From NCBI RefSeq assembly GCF_006517815.1, contig NZ_CP041198.1, positions 62,001 through 126,000 on the forward strand: a stretch of DNA of 64,000 bases, read 5' to 3'. Made by a program: the position numbers and the translations under genes. A model generated the notes under the pieces. It saw only the letters and a program-made list of their open reading frames with translations, was not told the origin of the DNA and did no database searches. Below, in pieces: positions 9,597 to 18,600 of the stretch (its first letter is position 1; each line of letters starts with the position of its first letter). This DNA comes from Pseudarthrobacter sp. NIBRBAC000502770 (lineage in GTDB: Bacteria; Actinomycetota; Actinomycetes; Actinomycetales; Micrococcaceae).

Positions 9597-10121
9597 ATGC
9601 GGATCTCGGTCCTGCAAGGGGACATTACGCAGCGGCGGGTGGACGCGGTGGTGAACGCCGCGAATTCCTCGCTGCTCGGCGGCGGGGGCGTGGACGGTGC
9701 GCTGCACCGGGCCGCCGGGCCGGAACTGCTTGAGGCGTGCCGGGAACTTCGCGCGGCCCGGCTGCCGCACGGCCTGCAGACCGGCGCCGCCGTGGCAACG
9801 CCGGCCTTCCGGTTGCCGGCCCGCTGGGTGATCCACACGGTGGGACCCAACCGGCATGCGGGGCAGACGAACCCGGCACTCCTGGTGTCCTGCTTCAGTG
9901 AGAGCCTGCGCCTGGCTGAGACGTTGGATGTCCGGGAGCTGGCCTTCCCTGCTGTGGGAGCCGGGGCTTACGGGTGGAGCGCTGGGGCTGTTGCCGCGGC
10001 GGCGCAGGAAGCGCTAACCGGTTTCCGGGCCGCCCATCCGGCCGCCGGGCTGGAGCTGGTGGAGTTCGTGCTGCGCACCGCGGAAGTGGAGGCGGTGTTC
10101 AGGGACGTCCTCGGGGGTTAG
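9597..10121 (+). CDS. Macrodomain protein, probable O-acetyl-ADP-ribose deacetylase
   Basis: A 174-residue single-domain protein. GDITQRRVDAVVNAANSSLLGGGGVDGALHRAAG at residues 8-41 is the ADP-ribose-binding and catalytic block of the MacroD/YmdB class. The Asn pair and the Asp of GGGGVD are the residues used by the MacroD hydrolases. PAVGAGAYGWS near residue 122 is the second binding loop. Such proteins remove ADP-ribose from proteins or hydrolyse O-acetyl-ADP-ribose. The stop overlaps that of the convergent pseudouridine synthase gene by four bases. No sirtuin or ADP-ribosyltransferase gene is adjacent, so its partner is unknown. Confidence 0.9.
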   Translation: MRISVLQGDITQRRVDAVVNAANSSLLGGGGVDGALHRAAGPELLEACRELRAARLPHGLQTGAAVATPAFRLPARWVIHTVGPNRHAGQTNPALLVSCFSESLRLAETLDVRELAFPAVGAGAYGWSAGAVAAAAQEALTGFRAAHPAAGLELVEFVLRTAEVEAVFRDVLGG

Positions 10122-11080
10122 GCCCGTGCCCGGACCGCTTCGCTGAGTTCCAGGCTGCTGCGGTATTCCACGGGCTTTCCGGAGACCGGGTCAACGAACC
10201 TGATGCCGCGGGCCAGGAGCTGGAGCGGCCTGGAGTAGTCGTCCGGCGCCTTGTCCAGCAGGTCGGGGTAGAAGGCGTCGTTCACGATCCCCAGCCCCAG
10301 CGAGGCCATGTGGACCCGCAGCTGGTGGGTCTTGCCGGTGTGCGGTTCCAGGCGGTACCTGGCCAGCCGCTGCCCTGCGCCGTCGGCACCTGCCGCAGGC
10401 CCGCCGTCGAACGTTTCCAGCCGCTCAATCCGGGTTTCCGCGTTCGGCTCACCGTCGATGACCTCCGCCAGCAGGTAGCTGCGGGACTTGGTCATCCGGT
10501 TGCGGACAACCACGGGGAAGTCGACGGCGGGGTGCCCCGGCGCGGGCTCGGCGGCGGACACGCATTCGTACTCCTTCTGCACCTGCCGCTTCTCGAAGAG
10601 CACCTGGTATTTGCCCCGGGTCTGCGGGTTGGTGGAGAAGAGCAGCACGCCGGCCGTCATGCGGTCCAGCCGGTGCATGGGGATCAGGTCCGGCAGGTCC
10701 AGCTGGTTCCGGAGGCGCACCAGGGCGGATTCCTGGATGTAGGTGCCGCCCGGCGTGGTGGGCAGGAAGTGCGGCTTGTCCACCACCAGCAGGTGCTCGT
10801 CCCGGTAGAGGATGCCGATCTCCACCGGCAGCCGCGTTTCCGGCGGCAGGGTGCGGTAGTACCAGATGAAGGTGTGGTCCTCGAGCCTGGTGTGCCGGGT
10901 CAGCGGTACGCCGCCCTCGCCAACGATCTCGCCGGCGTCGAACCTGTCCTCGATGCCCTGCGGATCAATGTGGCCCCAGCGGTGCATCATGTAGTCCATC
11001 GCGGTGTCCCACGGGCCCTCGTCCGGAAGGCGCAGGCGGGTGGCGTTGACGCCGTCGCGCACGGGGAGGGGGGATTGCAT
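10118..11080 (-). CDS. RluA family pseudouridine synthase
   Basis: A 320-residue protein with the RluA catalytic motif HRLDRMTAG near residue 135, whose Asp is the nucleophile that isomerises uridine in rRNA or tRNA. Preceding it is LLVVDKPHFLPTTPGG, the usual first conserved block. Near the C-terminus the KTHQLRVHMASLG block completes the domain. A short N-terminal region (DYMMHRWGHID ... IVGEGGVPLTR) resembles a reduced S4-like RNA-binding part. ATG at 11080 is used; a GTG directly before it (11083) is equally possible. Upstream lies TAGAAT about ten bases away, which suggests a leaderless or near-leaderless transcript. The RNA target cannot be inferred. Confidence 0.9.
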   Translation of the reverse strand: MQSPLPVRDGVNATRLRLPDEGPWDTAMDYMMHRWGHIDPQGIEDRFDAGEIVGEGGVPLTRHTRLEDHTFIWYYRTLPPETRLPVEIGILYRDEHLLVVDKPHFLPTTPGGTYIQESALVRLRNQLDLPDLIPMHRLDRMTAGVLLFSTNPQTRGKYQVLFEKRQVQKEYECVSAAEPAPGHPAVDFPVVVRNRMTKSRSYLLAEVIDGEPNAETRIERLETFDGGPAAGADGAGQRLARYRLEPHTGKTHQLRVHMASLGLGIVNDAFYPDLLDKAPDDYSRPLQLLARGIRFVDPVSGKPVEYRSSLELSEAVRARA

Positions 11081-11134
11081 CACCGGTCCATTCTACCGGG
11101 GGCAGGTGGCCGGAGCGGGTGGGATCCGACGATA

Positions 11135-11161
11135 AAAAAGTTCTTGACAAAAAAAGTTGTC
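11135..11161 (+). promoter_or_regulatory. Candidate promoter/operator of the ArsR-SRPBCC operon
   Basis: AT-rich island 19 bases before the ArsR start. It holds a perfect -35-like TTGACA (11144-11149) flanked by two direct copies of AAAAAGTT (11135-11142 and 11151-11158, 16 bases apart). It also has a short dyad GACAA-N6-TTGTC. The arrangement fits autoregulation by the ArsR-type protein it precedes. No good -10 hexamer is visible at the standard distance. Confidence 0.4.
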
Positions 11162-11179
11162 GGCTGGCACGCTGGTGGC

Positions 11180-11815
11180 ATGCAGGACATCGCAGTTATC
11201 GAGGACCCCGCAGCCGCCGAGGCATCCCTGGACCCCATCCGCATGCGGATCCTGAGGGAGCTGGTGCTGCCGGCGTCAGCCACGCAGCTGGCAGTGCGCG
11301 TCGGACTTCCCCGGCAAAAGGTGAATTACCACCTCAAGGCCCTGGAACGGCATGGCCTGGTGGAACTGGTGGAGGAGCGCCGCAAGGGCAACGTGACCGA
11401 GCGGGTCCTGCAGGCGGCGGCGGCCTCCTATCTGATCTCGCCGTCCGCGCTGGCCGCAGTGTCCCCGGACCCGGGCCGGTTCGCCGACCGCTTCTCGGCT
11501 TTCTGGCTGCTGGCGCTGGCGGGACGCATGGTGCAGGAAGTGGGCAAGCTCATCACCGGCGCCGCCGCGGCCCGGCCGAAGCTGGCCACCTTCGCGATCG
11601 ACGGCGACATTACCTTCCGCACTGCCGCGGACAGGGCCGCGTTCGCCGAGGAGCTCGGTGTCGAGGTGACCCGGCTGGTGGACAAGTACCACGACGGCGG
11701 CGGGTCGCCCCGCGGGCGGCGGCACCGGCTCGTGGTGGCGCTGCATCCGGCACTCAAAGAAACCAATGCCTCCACGGCAACCAACGAAACAGCAGGCAAG
11801 GAGCAGGACAAATGA
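11180..11815 (+). CDS. ArsR-type helix-turn-helix regulator paired with SRPBCC protein
   Basis: A 211-residue regulator. The N-terminal winged helix runs about residues 14-75, with DPIRMRILRELVLPASATQLA, the recognition-helix region GLPRQKVNYHLKALERHGLVEL, and a wing with EERRKGNVTERVLQ. The C-terminal two thirds is a helical region of no known metal-binding pattern and has no Cys cluster, so this is not a classical metal sensor. The ATG at 11180 directly follows the candidate promoter. The frame remains open far upstream, but that part is antisense to the pseudouridine synthase gene. The last four bases overlap the SRPBCC gene (ATGA). An ArsR gene coupled to an AHSA1/SRPBCC gene is a recurrent arrangement; the ligand is unknown. 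Confidence 0.87.
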   Translation: MQDIAVIEDPAAAEASLDPIRMRILRELVLPASATQLAVRVGLPRQKVNYHLKALERHGLVELVEERRKGNVTERVLQAAAASYLISPSALAAVSPDPGRFADRFSAFWLLALAGRMVQEVGKLITGAAAARPKLATFAIDGDITFRTAADRAAFAEELGVEVTRLVDKYHDGGGSPRGRRHRLVVALHPALKETNASTATNETAGKEQDK

Positions 11816-12504
11816 GCGACAAACGGGACTTCGAGATCGTCCAGGACACCGAACTGCCCGGCACCCCCGAGCGGGTGTGGGAAGCCGTTACCAACGGAAC
11901 GCCGGCATGGATGTTCCCCACGGACCAATGGCCGGCAGTCAAGACCGTTGAGGAATACCCCCACCATCTTGTGTCCCGGATGGAGGGGCCGGATGGCTGG
12001 TTCAACCAGCTGGAGCACGTGCTGGAACCGCTGGACGGCGGCCGTGCCCGGCTCCACTATGTCCACAGCGGCATCTTCGCTGAAAACTGGGACCAGCAGT
12101 ACGACGGCGCCAGCCGCCACACCGAGTTCTACCTGCACACGCTGGGCCAGTACCTGCAGTACTTCGACGGCCGCCCCGTGGTGTTCACCGACATCCAGGC
12201 CCCGGCGGCGTCCCAGACAGCGGACGGCTTCACCCGCCTCCGTGACGCACTGGGCGCCGGTTCCGCAGGGCCGGGCGCCACGGTTGATGTGGAGCTCGAC
12301 GGCGTGGGGCGGCTGGCGGGCGAGGTGGACTTCGCGAATGAGCACTTCCTGGGCATCCGCACACCGGACGCCCTCTACCGGTTCTTCGGCCGCAACGCGT
12401 GGGGTGCCCCCGTGGGCATGACGGTGCACGATTTCAGCGGCTCCGGCGATTCCGGGACCACGGCCAAGGCGTGGAGCGGTTTCCTGGAGCGGGTGTACGC
12501 GTAG
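11812..12504 (+). CDS. SRPBCC (AHSA1-like) domain protein
   Basis: A 230-residue protein with the START/Bet v1-like fold. The family opening FEIVQDTELPGTPERVWEAVTNG is at residues 6-28, a central LEHVLEPLDGGRARLHYVHSG strand pair follows, and a long helix near residues 90-120 closes the cavity. The remaining 80 residues (VDVELDGVGRLAGEVDFANEHFLGIRTPDALYRFFG) look like a second, partial ligand-binding lobe. Proteins of this group bind hydrophobic ligands, and in ArsR-linked pairs they are thought to act in stress responses. Translation is coupled to the ArsR gene, which implies joint control. Confidence 0.88.
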   Translation: MSDKRDFEIVQDTELPGTPERVWEAVTNGTPAWMFPTDQWPAVKTVEEYPHHLVSRMEGPDGWFNQLEHVLEPLDGGRARLHYVHSGIFAENWDQQYDGASRHTEFYLHTLGQYLQYFDGRPVVFTDIQAPAASQTADGFTRLRDALGAGSAGPGATVDVELDGVGRLAGEVDFANEHFLGIRTPDALYRFFGRNAWGAPVGMTVHDFSGSGDSGTTAKAWSGFLERVYA

Positions 12505-12530
12505 CTCCCGCTTCCCGTTCCGCGCCCAGA

Positions 12531-12590
12531 TCGCCGGAAAGCTGCGGGGTAGCCGTCTTTTTCCGGCGGTGACGCACCGTTCCGGCGATT
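12531..12590. terminator. Nested palindromes between convergent genes (probable bidirectional terminator)
   Basis: ATCGCCGGAA at 12531-12540 can pair with TTCCGGCGAT at 12581-12590. The overlapping CGCCGGAAA (12533-12541) can pair instead with TTTCCGGCG at 12561-12569, which is preceded by TCTTT. The two alternatives are mutually exclusive folds. The site lies between the ends of the SRPBCC and MocR genes, so termination for both strands is the simplest role. Confidence 0.55.
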
Positions 12591-12613
12591 CCGGCGAATC
12601 CGGCAGCGGCCGC

Positions 12614-14125
12614 TCAGGCGATGGCGACGGCGGGAGCCTGGGTGAGCGAACGCCGCAGCTGGGGTGCGGCGTCCAGCCGGTCCTGGGCCGCCCGGAGTGC
12701 CAGGACGGCCACCTCCAGTTTGTCCGGCGGCAGGGTGAAGGGCAGCCGCAGGTTGCGCTCGAAGGCGCCGCCGATTCCGAACCGGGGCCCGGCCGCCAGC
12801 CTGATGCCATGATCCGGGGCAAGGACTGTCAGCGCCGTACTGATGGGGGCGGGGAGCCGGCACCATACGGAGAGGCCGCCGGCAGGCGGTGCCGCCTGCC
12901 ACGTTGGAAGGTGTTCCGCCAGGAGTTCCAGGAGGGCTGACCGGTTGCGGCGCAGCGTCTGCAGCAGGGCCGGCAGCGGTTCCTCCAGTGCCCGCACCAG
13001 GTGGGCTGCCGCGAGCTGCTCCATGACGGGGCCGCCCAGGTCCAGGGTGGTCCGGGCCGCCGCAAAGCGCTGGATCATGGACTCCGAGGCGCGGATCCAG
13101 CCCGTGCGCAGGCCGCCCCAGTGGGACTTGCTCAAGGATCCAATGGACACCACAGTGCTGCCGAAGCCGGCAAGGGGCGTGGTGGCGGTGCCGTCGAGGT
13201 TGAGGTCCCGGAGCGTTTCGTCTGCCACTAAAACGGTTCCGGCCGCCGCCGCCACGCGGACCAGTTGGCGGCGTTGGGCATCAGGCATGATCAGGCCTGT
13301 GGGGTTGTGGAAGTCCGGGACAAGGTAGGCAAGTTTTGGCTTTTGCTGCACCATGGCAGTTTCCATGGCCGGCAGGTCCCAGCCGGACCCGGCAAAGGCG
13401 ACCGGGACGGGTCGGCACTTCGCGGAGCGGATGGCATCCAGCGCGTGGGGATAGCTGGGGTGTTCCACCAGGACCCGGTCCTGCCGGTCAGCCAGGGTGC
13501 GGATGATGATGGTCAGGGCGTGCTGGGCTCCGGAGGTCACCATGACCTGGCCCGGCTGGGTTGGCACTCCTGCCGCCGTGTAGCGGTCCGCGACCGCCTG
13601 CCGCAGCGGCAGCAGTCCCAGGGCGTCGTAGCCAAACCCGGGCAGCAGTGCCGGCAGCTCCGTCAGCGCTGCAGCGAAGGCCCGGTGCACCACCTCGCCG
13701 CTGGCAGGCAGCGCCGAATAGGCCAGATCCACCAGTCCCGCGGGTGCGGTGAGTCCGGGCGCGGTAAGCCCGGGTGCGGTGAGCCCGGGGGCCGGCAACG
13801 CCCCGGTGGATGGAGGCTGCGGACCGAAGAGGGCCGAACCAAAAGGGGTCAATTCCGGAATGCGTGTGCGCCCGCGGCTGCCCTGGCCGCTGCTGAGGAA
13901 TCCCTGCTCCCGAAGGCTTGAATACGCCGCCGTTACCGTCGTCCTGCTGATATCGAGTGCGGCGCACAGCGCGCGCTCGCTGGGCAGCGCCGTATCCAGC
14001 GGGATCCTGCCGTCCAGGATGAGCAGCCGGATGACGTCGGCGAGTTCGCGGTATGCCGGCCCCGTCCTGGTGTTCCACGGGCCGAGGAGGCGCGACAGCG
14101 CGAGGGCGGTAAGGGCGGCAGGCAT
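12614..14125 (-). CDS. MocR/PdxR-type regulator (GntR winged helix fused to aminotransferase domain)
   Basis: A 503-residue fusion. Residues about 15-90 are a GntR winged helix (YRELADVIRLLILDGRI, then LPSERALCAALDISRTTVTAAYSSLREQGFL). A linker of about 60 residues with a tandem repeat follows. From about residue 135 there is a class I aminotransferase-like domain with DFHNPTG, ADETLRDL and the PLP-lysine motif SLSKSHWGGLRTGW. MocR regulators use PLP or an amino-acid adduct as a signal rather than transaminating. It is divergent from a YczE-family membrane protein gene, a pairing described for one MocR subgroup in which the regulator controls the neighbouring transporter-like gene. The short intergenic region carries repeated CCAGT half-sites. 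Confidence 0.93.
   Translation of the reverse strand: MPAALTALALSRLLGPWNTRTGPAYRELADVIRLLILDGRIPLDTALPSERALCAALDISRTTVTAAYSSLREQGFLSSGQGSRGRTRIPELTPFGSALFGPQPPSTGALPAPGLTAPGLTAPGLTAPAGLVDLAYSALPASGEVVHRAFAAALTELPALLPGFGYDALGLLPLRQAVADRYTAAGVPTQPGQVMVTSGAQHALTIIIRTLADRQDRVLVEHPSYPHALDAIRSAKCRPVPVAFAGSGWDLPAMETAMVQQKPKLAYLVPDFHNPTGLIMPDAQRRQLVRVAAAAGTVLVADETLRDLNLDGTATTPLAGFGSTVVSIGSLSKSHWGGLRTGWIRASESMIQRFAAARTTLDLGGPVMEQLAAAHLVRALEEPLPALLQTLRRNRSALLELLAEHLPTWQAAPPAGGLSVWCRLPAPISTALTVLAPDHGIRLAAGPRFGIGGAFERNLRLPFTLPPDKLEVAVLALRAAQDRLDAAPQLRRSLTQAPAVAIA
13746..13790. repeat. Three 15-base tandem repeats inside the MocR linker
   Basis: Three consecutive copies of GCGGTRAGYCCGGGN (13746-13760, 13761-13775, 13776-13790) encode APGLT three times on the minus strand. 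The repeat sits in the flexible linker between the DNA-binding and aminotransferase-like domains. Such repeats vary in copy number by slippage, which would change linker length. Confidence 0.85.
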
Positions 14126-14129
14126 GTAG

Positions 14130-14170
14130 CCAGTATTTCAGACTGGATATGTAATTCAATGCCAGTTGGC
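14130..14170. promoter_or_regulatory. Candidate MocR operator between mocR and yczE-like genes
   Basis: The 60-base divergent intergenic region contains CCAGT-N7-ACTGG (14130-14146) and a further CCAGT within GCCAGTTGGC (14161-14170), flanking an AT-rich TATGTAAT. Repeated half-sites in mixed orientation are typical of MocR binding regions. The position suits simultaneous control of both genes. Confidence 0.45.
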
Positions 14171-14185
14171 TGTGATCATGGTTCC

Positions 14186-14806
14186 ATGATGACCCGCAGA
14201 CTTGTCCAGCTGTTCACCGGCCTCGCCATGTACGGCATCTCCCTGGCCATGTTTATCCGCGCCGGCCTGGGCCTGGATCCGTGGGACGTGTTCCATCAGG
14301 GTCTGGCCAACCGGACAGGGCTGAGCATCGGCGTGGTGGTAATCGCCGTGAGCTTCCTGGTGCTGCTGCTGTGGATTCCGCTGCGGCAGACGCCCGGCTT
14401 CGGGACGCTCTGCAATGCCATTCTGGTGGGCGTCTTCGCGGACATCGGGTTGGCACTGATCCCGACGGTCAGCCACCTGGCCGGCCAGATCGGCCTCCTC
14501 GCGGGCGCAGTGCTGGCCAATGCCGTGGCCTCTGCGTGCTACATTGGTGCCGGATTCGGGCCGGGTGCCCGCGATGGCCTCATGACGGGGCTTGCCCGGC
14601 GCACTGGATGGACGGTCAGGTTTTCCCGGACGCTGATTGAGGTGACGGTGCTGGCGGCCGGCTGGCTGCTGGGCGGATCGGTGGGTGTGGGCACCGTGGT
14701 TTACGCGCTGGCGATTGGTCCCCTGGTCCACCTCCTGCTGCCGCGCTTCGTGGTTGGCCCCGGCAAGGCAAGTGCCGCCAGGGAACCCAGCACCGCGAAC
14801 TGCTAA
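14186..14806 (+). CDS. YczE/YitT-family integral membrane protein
   Basis: A 206-residue protein with five or so hydrophobic segments. It has the YczE pattern: an N-terminal LVQLFTGLAMYGISLAMFIRAGLGLDPWDVFHQGLA, then TPGFGTLCNAILVGVFADIGL and a GPGARDGLMTGL motif between later helices. The biochemical role of the family is not established; it is usually described as a transporter-like protein. ATG 14186 starts MMTRRLVQL. It is divergent from the MocR gene, so the regulator very likely senses a PLP-related or amino-acid signal and controls this protein. A 12-base direct repeat follows its stop. Confidence 0.9.
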   Translation: MMTRRLVQLFTGLAMYGISLAMFIRAGLGLDPWDVFHQGLANRTGLSIGVVVIAVSFLVLLLWIPLRQTPGFGTLCNAILVGVFADIGLALIPTVSHLAGQIGLLAGAVLANAVASACYIGAGFGPGARDGLMTGLARRTGWTVRFSRTLIEVTVLAAGWLLGGSVGVGTVVYALAIGPLVHLLLPRFVVGPGKASAAREPSTANC

Positions 14807-14807
14807 A

Positions 14808-14835
14808 GCGCCTGGCTGTTAGGGCGCCTGGCTGT
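14808..14835. repeat. 12-base direct repeat, two copies
   Basis: GCGCCTGGCTGT occurs at 14808-14819 and again at 14824-14835, with a 4-base spacer. It fills the gap between the convergent stops of the YczE-like gene and nei2. It looks like a small tandem duplication rather than a regulatory site. Confidence 0.7.
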
Positions 14836-14838
14836 ACG

Positions 14839-15669
14839 TCAGGCAGGCGGGGGCTGGCACCTCGGACAGAAGTAGATGTCCCGCTCCTCTTCGCCGTTTG
14901 GCTTGCCCAGGAGCCCCCGCTGGATGGGGGTGCCGCACTTGAGGCACGGCCGCCGTTCTCCGCCGTAGACCCAGTAGCCCGGCCTGCCCGCCATCCTGCC
15001 CACCGGCATGCCCCGGTTATTGAGGATGGTGACGCGGCGCCCCGCACCCAGGTTGACCTCCAGGAGTTGCTTGGCGTCGGTCATCATGGTCCGCACGTCT
15101 GCGACATCGGCAACCGGGGTGGCGGGATGCACCCCCGACAGGAAGCACGCCTCGCAACGGTAGATGTTTCCTATGCCGGCGAGGTTCCGCTGGTCCAGGA
15201 GTGCCACACCGATGGGAACCTCGGGGCGCGACCTGACGCGCCGTTCGGCCTCGTCCAGGTCCCAGTCAGCGCCCAGGAGGTCCGGGCCGAGAAAGCCCAC
15301 AATCGAGTCTTCGTTGGCGGTGGCCACCACTTCCACGACGCCCAGCGAGAAGCCGACGGCGTCCGCCACGGCAGTGCGCAGAACGCACCGGGCGGTGTAA
15401 CCCGGTTTCCGCCACCTCCCGCCGGGCGGGTAAACCTGCCAGGCGCCTTCCATCTTCAGGTGCGAGTGGATGGTCAGCCTCTTGTCCTCGGGGCTGACCA
15501 CACGCATCAGCAGGTGCTTGCCCCTGGGGACCACTTCATCCACGGTCCAGCCGGAAAGGTCCAGGGTGGCGAACCGGGGCACGCGGAAGTCAGAGGCCAT
15601 CAGTGTCTGTCCCGCCAGGGCCTCATGCAGCTGGTGCGCGGCCCGCCAGACAGAATCCCCCTCAGGCAC
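14839..15669 (-). CDS. nei2: Fpg/Nei family DNA glycosylase/AP lyase (Nei2-like)
   Basis: A 276-residue base-excision repair enzyme. It starts MPEGDS, with Pro2 as the catalytic Schiff-base nucleophile and Glu3 next to it after Met removal. The middle carries KMEGAW and the helix-two-turn-helix LLDQRNLAGIGNIYRCEACF. The C-terminus holds a zinc finger with CLKCGTP and FCPRCQ (four cysteines). The family removes oxidised pyrimidines and cleaves the abasic site. Its start overlaps the 3' end of lhr by 8 bases, so it is translated from the same message. The same lhr-nei order is known from mycobacteria (Rv3296-Rv3297), which supports the Nei2 assignment. Confidence 0.92.
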   Translation of the reverse strand: MPEGDSVWRAAHQLHEALAGQTLMASDFRVPRFATLDLSGWTVDEVVPRGKHLLMRVVSPEDKRLTIHSHLKMEGAWQVYPPGGRWRKPGYTARCVLRTAVADAVGFSLGVVEVVATANEDSIVGFLGPDLLGADWDLDEAERRVRSRPEVPIGVALLDQRNLAGIGNIYRCEACFLSGVHPATPVADVADVRTMMTDAKQLLEVNLGAGRRVTILNNRGMPVGRMAGRPGYWVYGGERRPCLKCGTPIQRGLLGKPNGEEERDIYFCPRCQPPPA

Positions 15670-18600
15670 GGATCCTCAGTCCTTTCGGCGTGGAGTAGGC
15701 TCCGGCGGCGCTGAGGGCAGCGGCAACAGGGGTATCGAGGATGCCGTGGCCGTTCACCTTCTCCATGATCAGCTTGTCCACCGCTCCACGGGTCACGACT
15801 CCCACCAGCGCTGCCCCTGCCGCGGCGAGGACGGCGTCGTCGTCGCTGAAAGCCAGCAGCGTCTTTCCGCCGCGCTCCACGTAGAGAACCAGCGCACCGT
15901 CCACCAGCACCACCAGCGCCCCGGCTTTGCGGCCGGGTCGGTGGCCGGTACCGGCGTCGTCCTGCGGGGCGGGCCAGGGGAGTGCGGCGCCGTAGGGGTT
16001 GGCCGGATCTGTGGCGGCGAGGGCAAGTGCCACGGGTTCAGCCTTGGCCAGCCCGGTGTCCTCCGAGTAGGAGCGAAGCCGGTCCACGGTGGCGGGCACT
16101 GCGAACTGGGCGGCGCCCAGGTGCTCGATAAAGTAGCCGCGGCGGCAGCGGCCAACTTCCTCCAGCCGGGCCAGTACCTTGTACATGAGTCCGAAACCCC
16201 CCAGGATCTGCTCAGCCATGACCGAACCCCTGGTAACCACGCCGTAGCGGTCCAGCAGGAGTTCCGCGGTGGCACGGGCGTGGATGGTGGCATCGAGTTC
16301 AGGTTCGGGCAGCGCGGACCAGCGGCCAGCGGCAGTGGGCGGCGTCGCTGCGCCCGGGGATCCGTAGCGGCCGCCGGACAGTCCGGGGGACCCCATCAGG
16401 CCGGTGCCATGGGAACGGCCCAGCCGGCTCAGCCGTGGTGCCCTTGCCCGCGGTGCGCGGGCAACCTGGCGGTGGGCGGTGTGGCCCCCGGCGATCAGGG
16501 CCCGCACGGGGGCGAAGGTGTCTCCGGTGATCCGGCCGGCCCAGGCCAGGTCCCAGAGCGCTGCCACTACTTCCTGGTCGCTGAGGACGGCGTCCATTCC
16601 GCCGGCAACCTCGGACAGTTGCCGGAAGAAATACCCGCCGCCGTTGTTCCGCAGGTGATCAAGGAGCCGTTGGCCGGCGTCCCCTGGTTCGAACTCGGGG
16701 GACGGGTTCAACGTCAGCTCCACCGAATCCGCCAGGTGGAGGCTGATCCAGCCGTCGTTCCCGGGCAACGCCCCGGCCCCGGACCACAGGACCTCGCCGG
16801 CAGCCATCAACTCATCGAGCATGGCCGGCTGGTAGTTGGACACGCGGGTGGACAGCACCAGGGGTTCCCATGCCGAGGCGGGGACGGGTACTCCCGAGAG
16901 CTGGTCGATGGCAGTGATGATGCCGTCCAGTCCGCGCAGCGAGGGCTGTCCGCGGCCGCCGCCGGGGGTCCTGACATGTTGCCATGCGGGGAGGAAGCGT
17001 CCGTAGGCGGCGGCGTCCACCGGTTCCACTTCCGCGCGCAGGGCGGCCAGGGAGCGACGCCGGAGTTTGCGCAGCACTTCGGCGTCGCACCATTCGCTGG
17101 TGATGGTGTGTGGGACGTCAGCGCCGGGGGCGTTGGCTGGCGGCGGTGCTGCTCCGTCAATTTGCGGCGCTGCGTCAGCTTCCTCTCGGGCCGGCGGGGT
17201 CACATGCGGCCTGAATTCCCCTTCCACCACGCGGCCGTCCGCCGCCAGGCGCTTTAGCGCGGTGCCCACCACGGCCACGCCCAGGCCCAGCCGGGCCGCA
17301 GCCTCCGCCGCGGTGAAGGGGCCGTGGGTGCGGGCATACCGGGAGACGAGGTCGCCCAGGGGATCGGCAACCGGCTCAATGAAGGCCAGCGGAACACCCA
17401 TCGGCAGCGGCACGCCGATGGCATCGCGGAGGCGGGCGGCGTCCTCCACCGCGGCGAAGCGTTCCACGCCGCCGATGTTGACCTTGATGGCACGGTTGGC
17501 GCGCTGCAACGCCAGGAGGTGGGCGTTGGCGTCCGCCGCAGTGGCGGAGGGGGTTTCGGCGCGTGCAGCCTCCACGGGCTCGCCCACCGGTCCGGCCGAC
17601 TCATGGGCCGCGGGTTCGTTGGCCTCGACGACAGGGGTTTCGGCAGGTTCCAGCCGCAAAGCGGCCTCTTCCGGATCGAGGGGCCCCAACAGCCGCAGCA
17701 GGTCCGCCACGCCTTCCATTCCGCGTGCACGGCGGTCCGGGGCGAGGCGCTGGAGCTCGCGTTCGGTGGCGTCGATGACCTTCGCGTCCAGGAGTTCGCG
17801 CAGTTCCACCCTGCCCAGCAGCTCATTGAGCAGCGTGGAGTCCAGCGCCAGCGCGGCGGCGCGCCGCTCCGCGAGCGGGGAATCGCCCTCGTATAGGAAC
17901 TGGGCCACGTAGCCAAAGAGAAGGGACTTGGCGAACGGTGAGGGCTGCTGCGTGGTGGTCTGCAGGATCCGCAGTTCCCGCCGTTCCACGGATGCGGCGA
18001 TGTCCTTCAGCGCGGGCAGGTCGTAGACGTCCTGCAAGCACTCGCGCACGGTCTCCAGCACGATCGGGAACGTGGGGTATTTCCGGGCCACATCCAGCAG
18101 CTGGGCGGACCGCTGGCGCTGCTGCCACAGGGGCTGGCGTTTGCCGGGGGTCTGCCGGGGCAGCAGGAGCGCCCGTGCCGCGCATTCCCGGAACCGGGAG
18201 GCGAAGAGGGCGCTGCCACCCACCTCGGCGGTGACAATCTGTTCCAGCTCCTCGGGATCGAAGAGGAACAGCTCGGCGCCCGGCGGCTCGTCCTCCATCA
18301 TGGGCACCCGCAGCACGATGCCGTCGTCGGCCGCCATGGCGGAGCCATCCAGCCCGTAGCGCTGGTGCAGCCGCTGCCCCACGGCCAACGCCCAGGGCGC
18401 GTGCACCGGCATGCCGAATGGGCTGTGCAGGATCACGCGCCAGTCGCCCAATTCGTCGTGGAACCGCTCCACCACCAGCGTGGTGTCGCTGGGGACCACC
18501 TCGGTGGCCTGCTTCTGCTCCGTGAGGTACTGGATGAGGTTGTTGGCGGCGAAGTCGTCCAGTCCGCTGGCCTTGCAGCGCTCGGTGGCAGGGCCGGCAT

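Noticed and set aside
9974..11179. Upstream in-frame extension of the ArsR gene
   Set aside because: The region is antisense to the pseudouridine synthase gene; the ATG at 11180 lies right behind the AT-rich promoter-like island and gives the normal winged-helix start.
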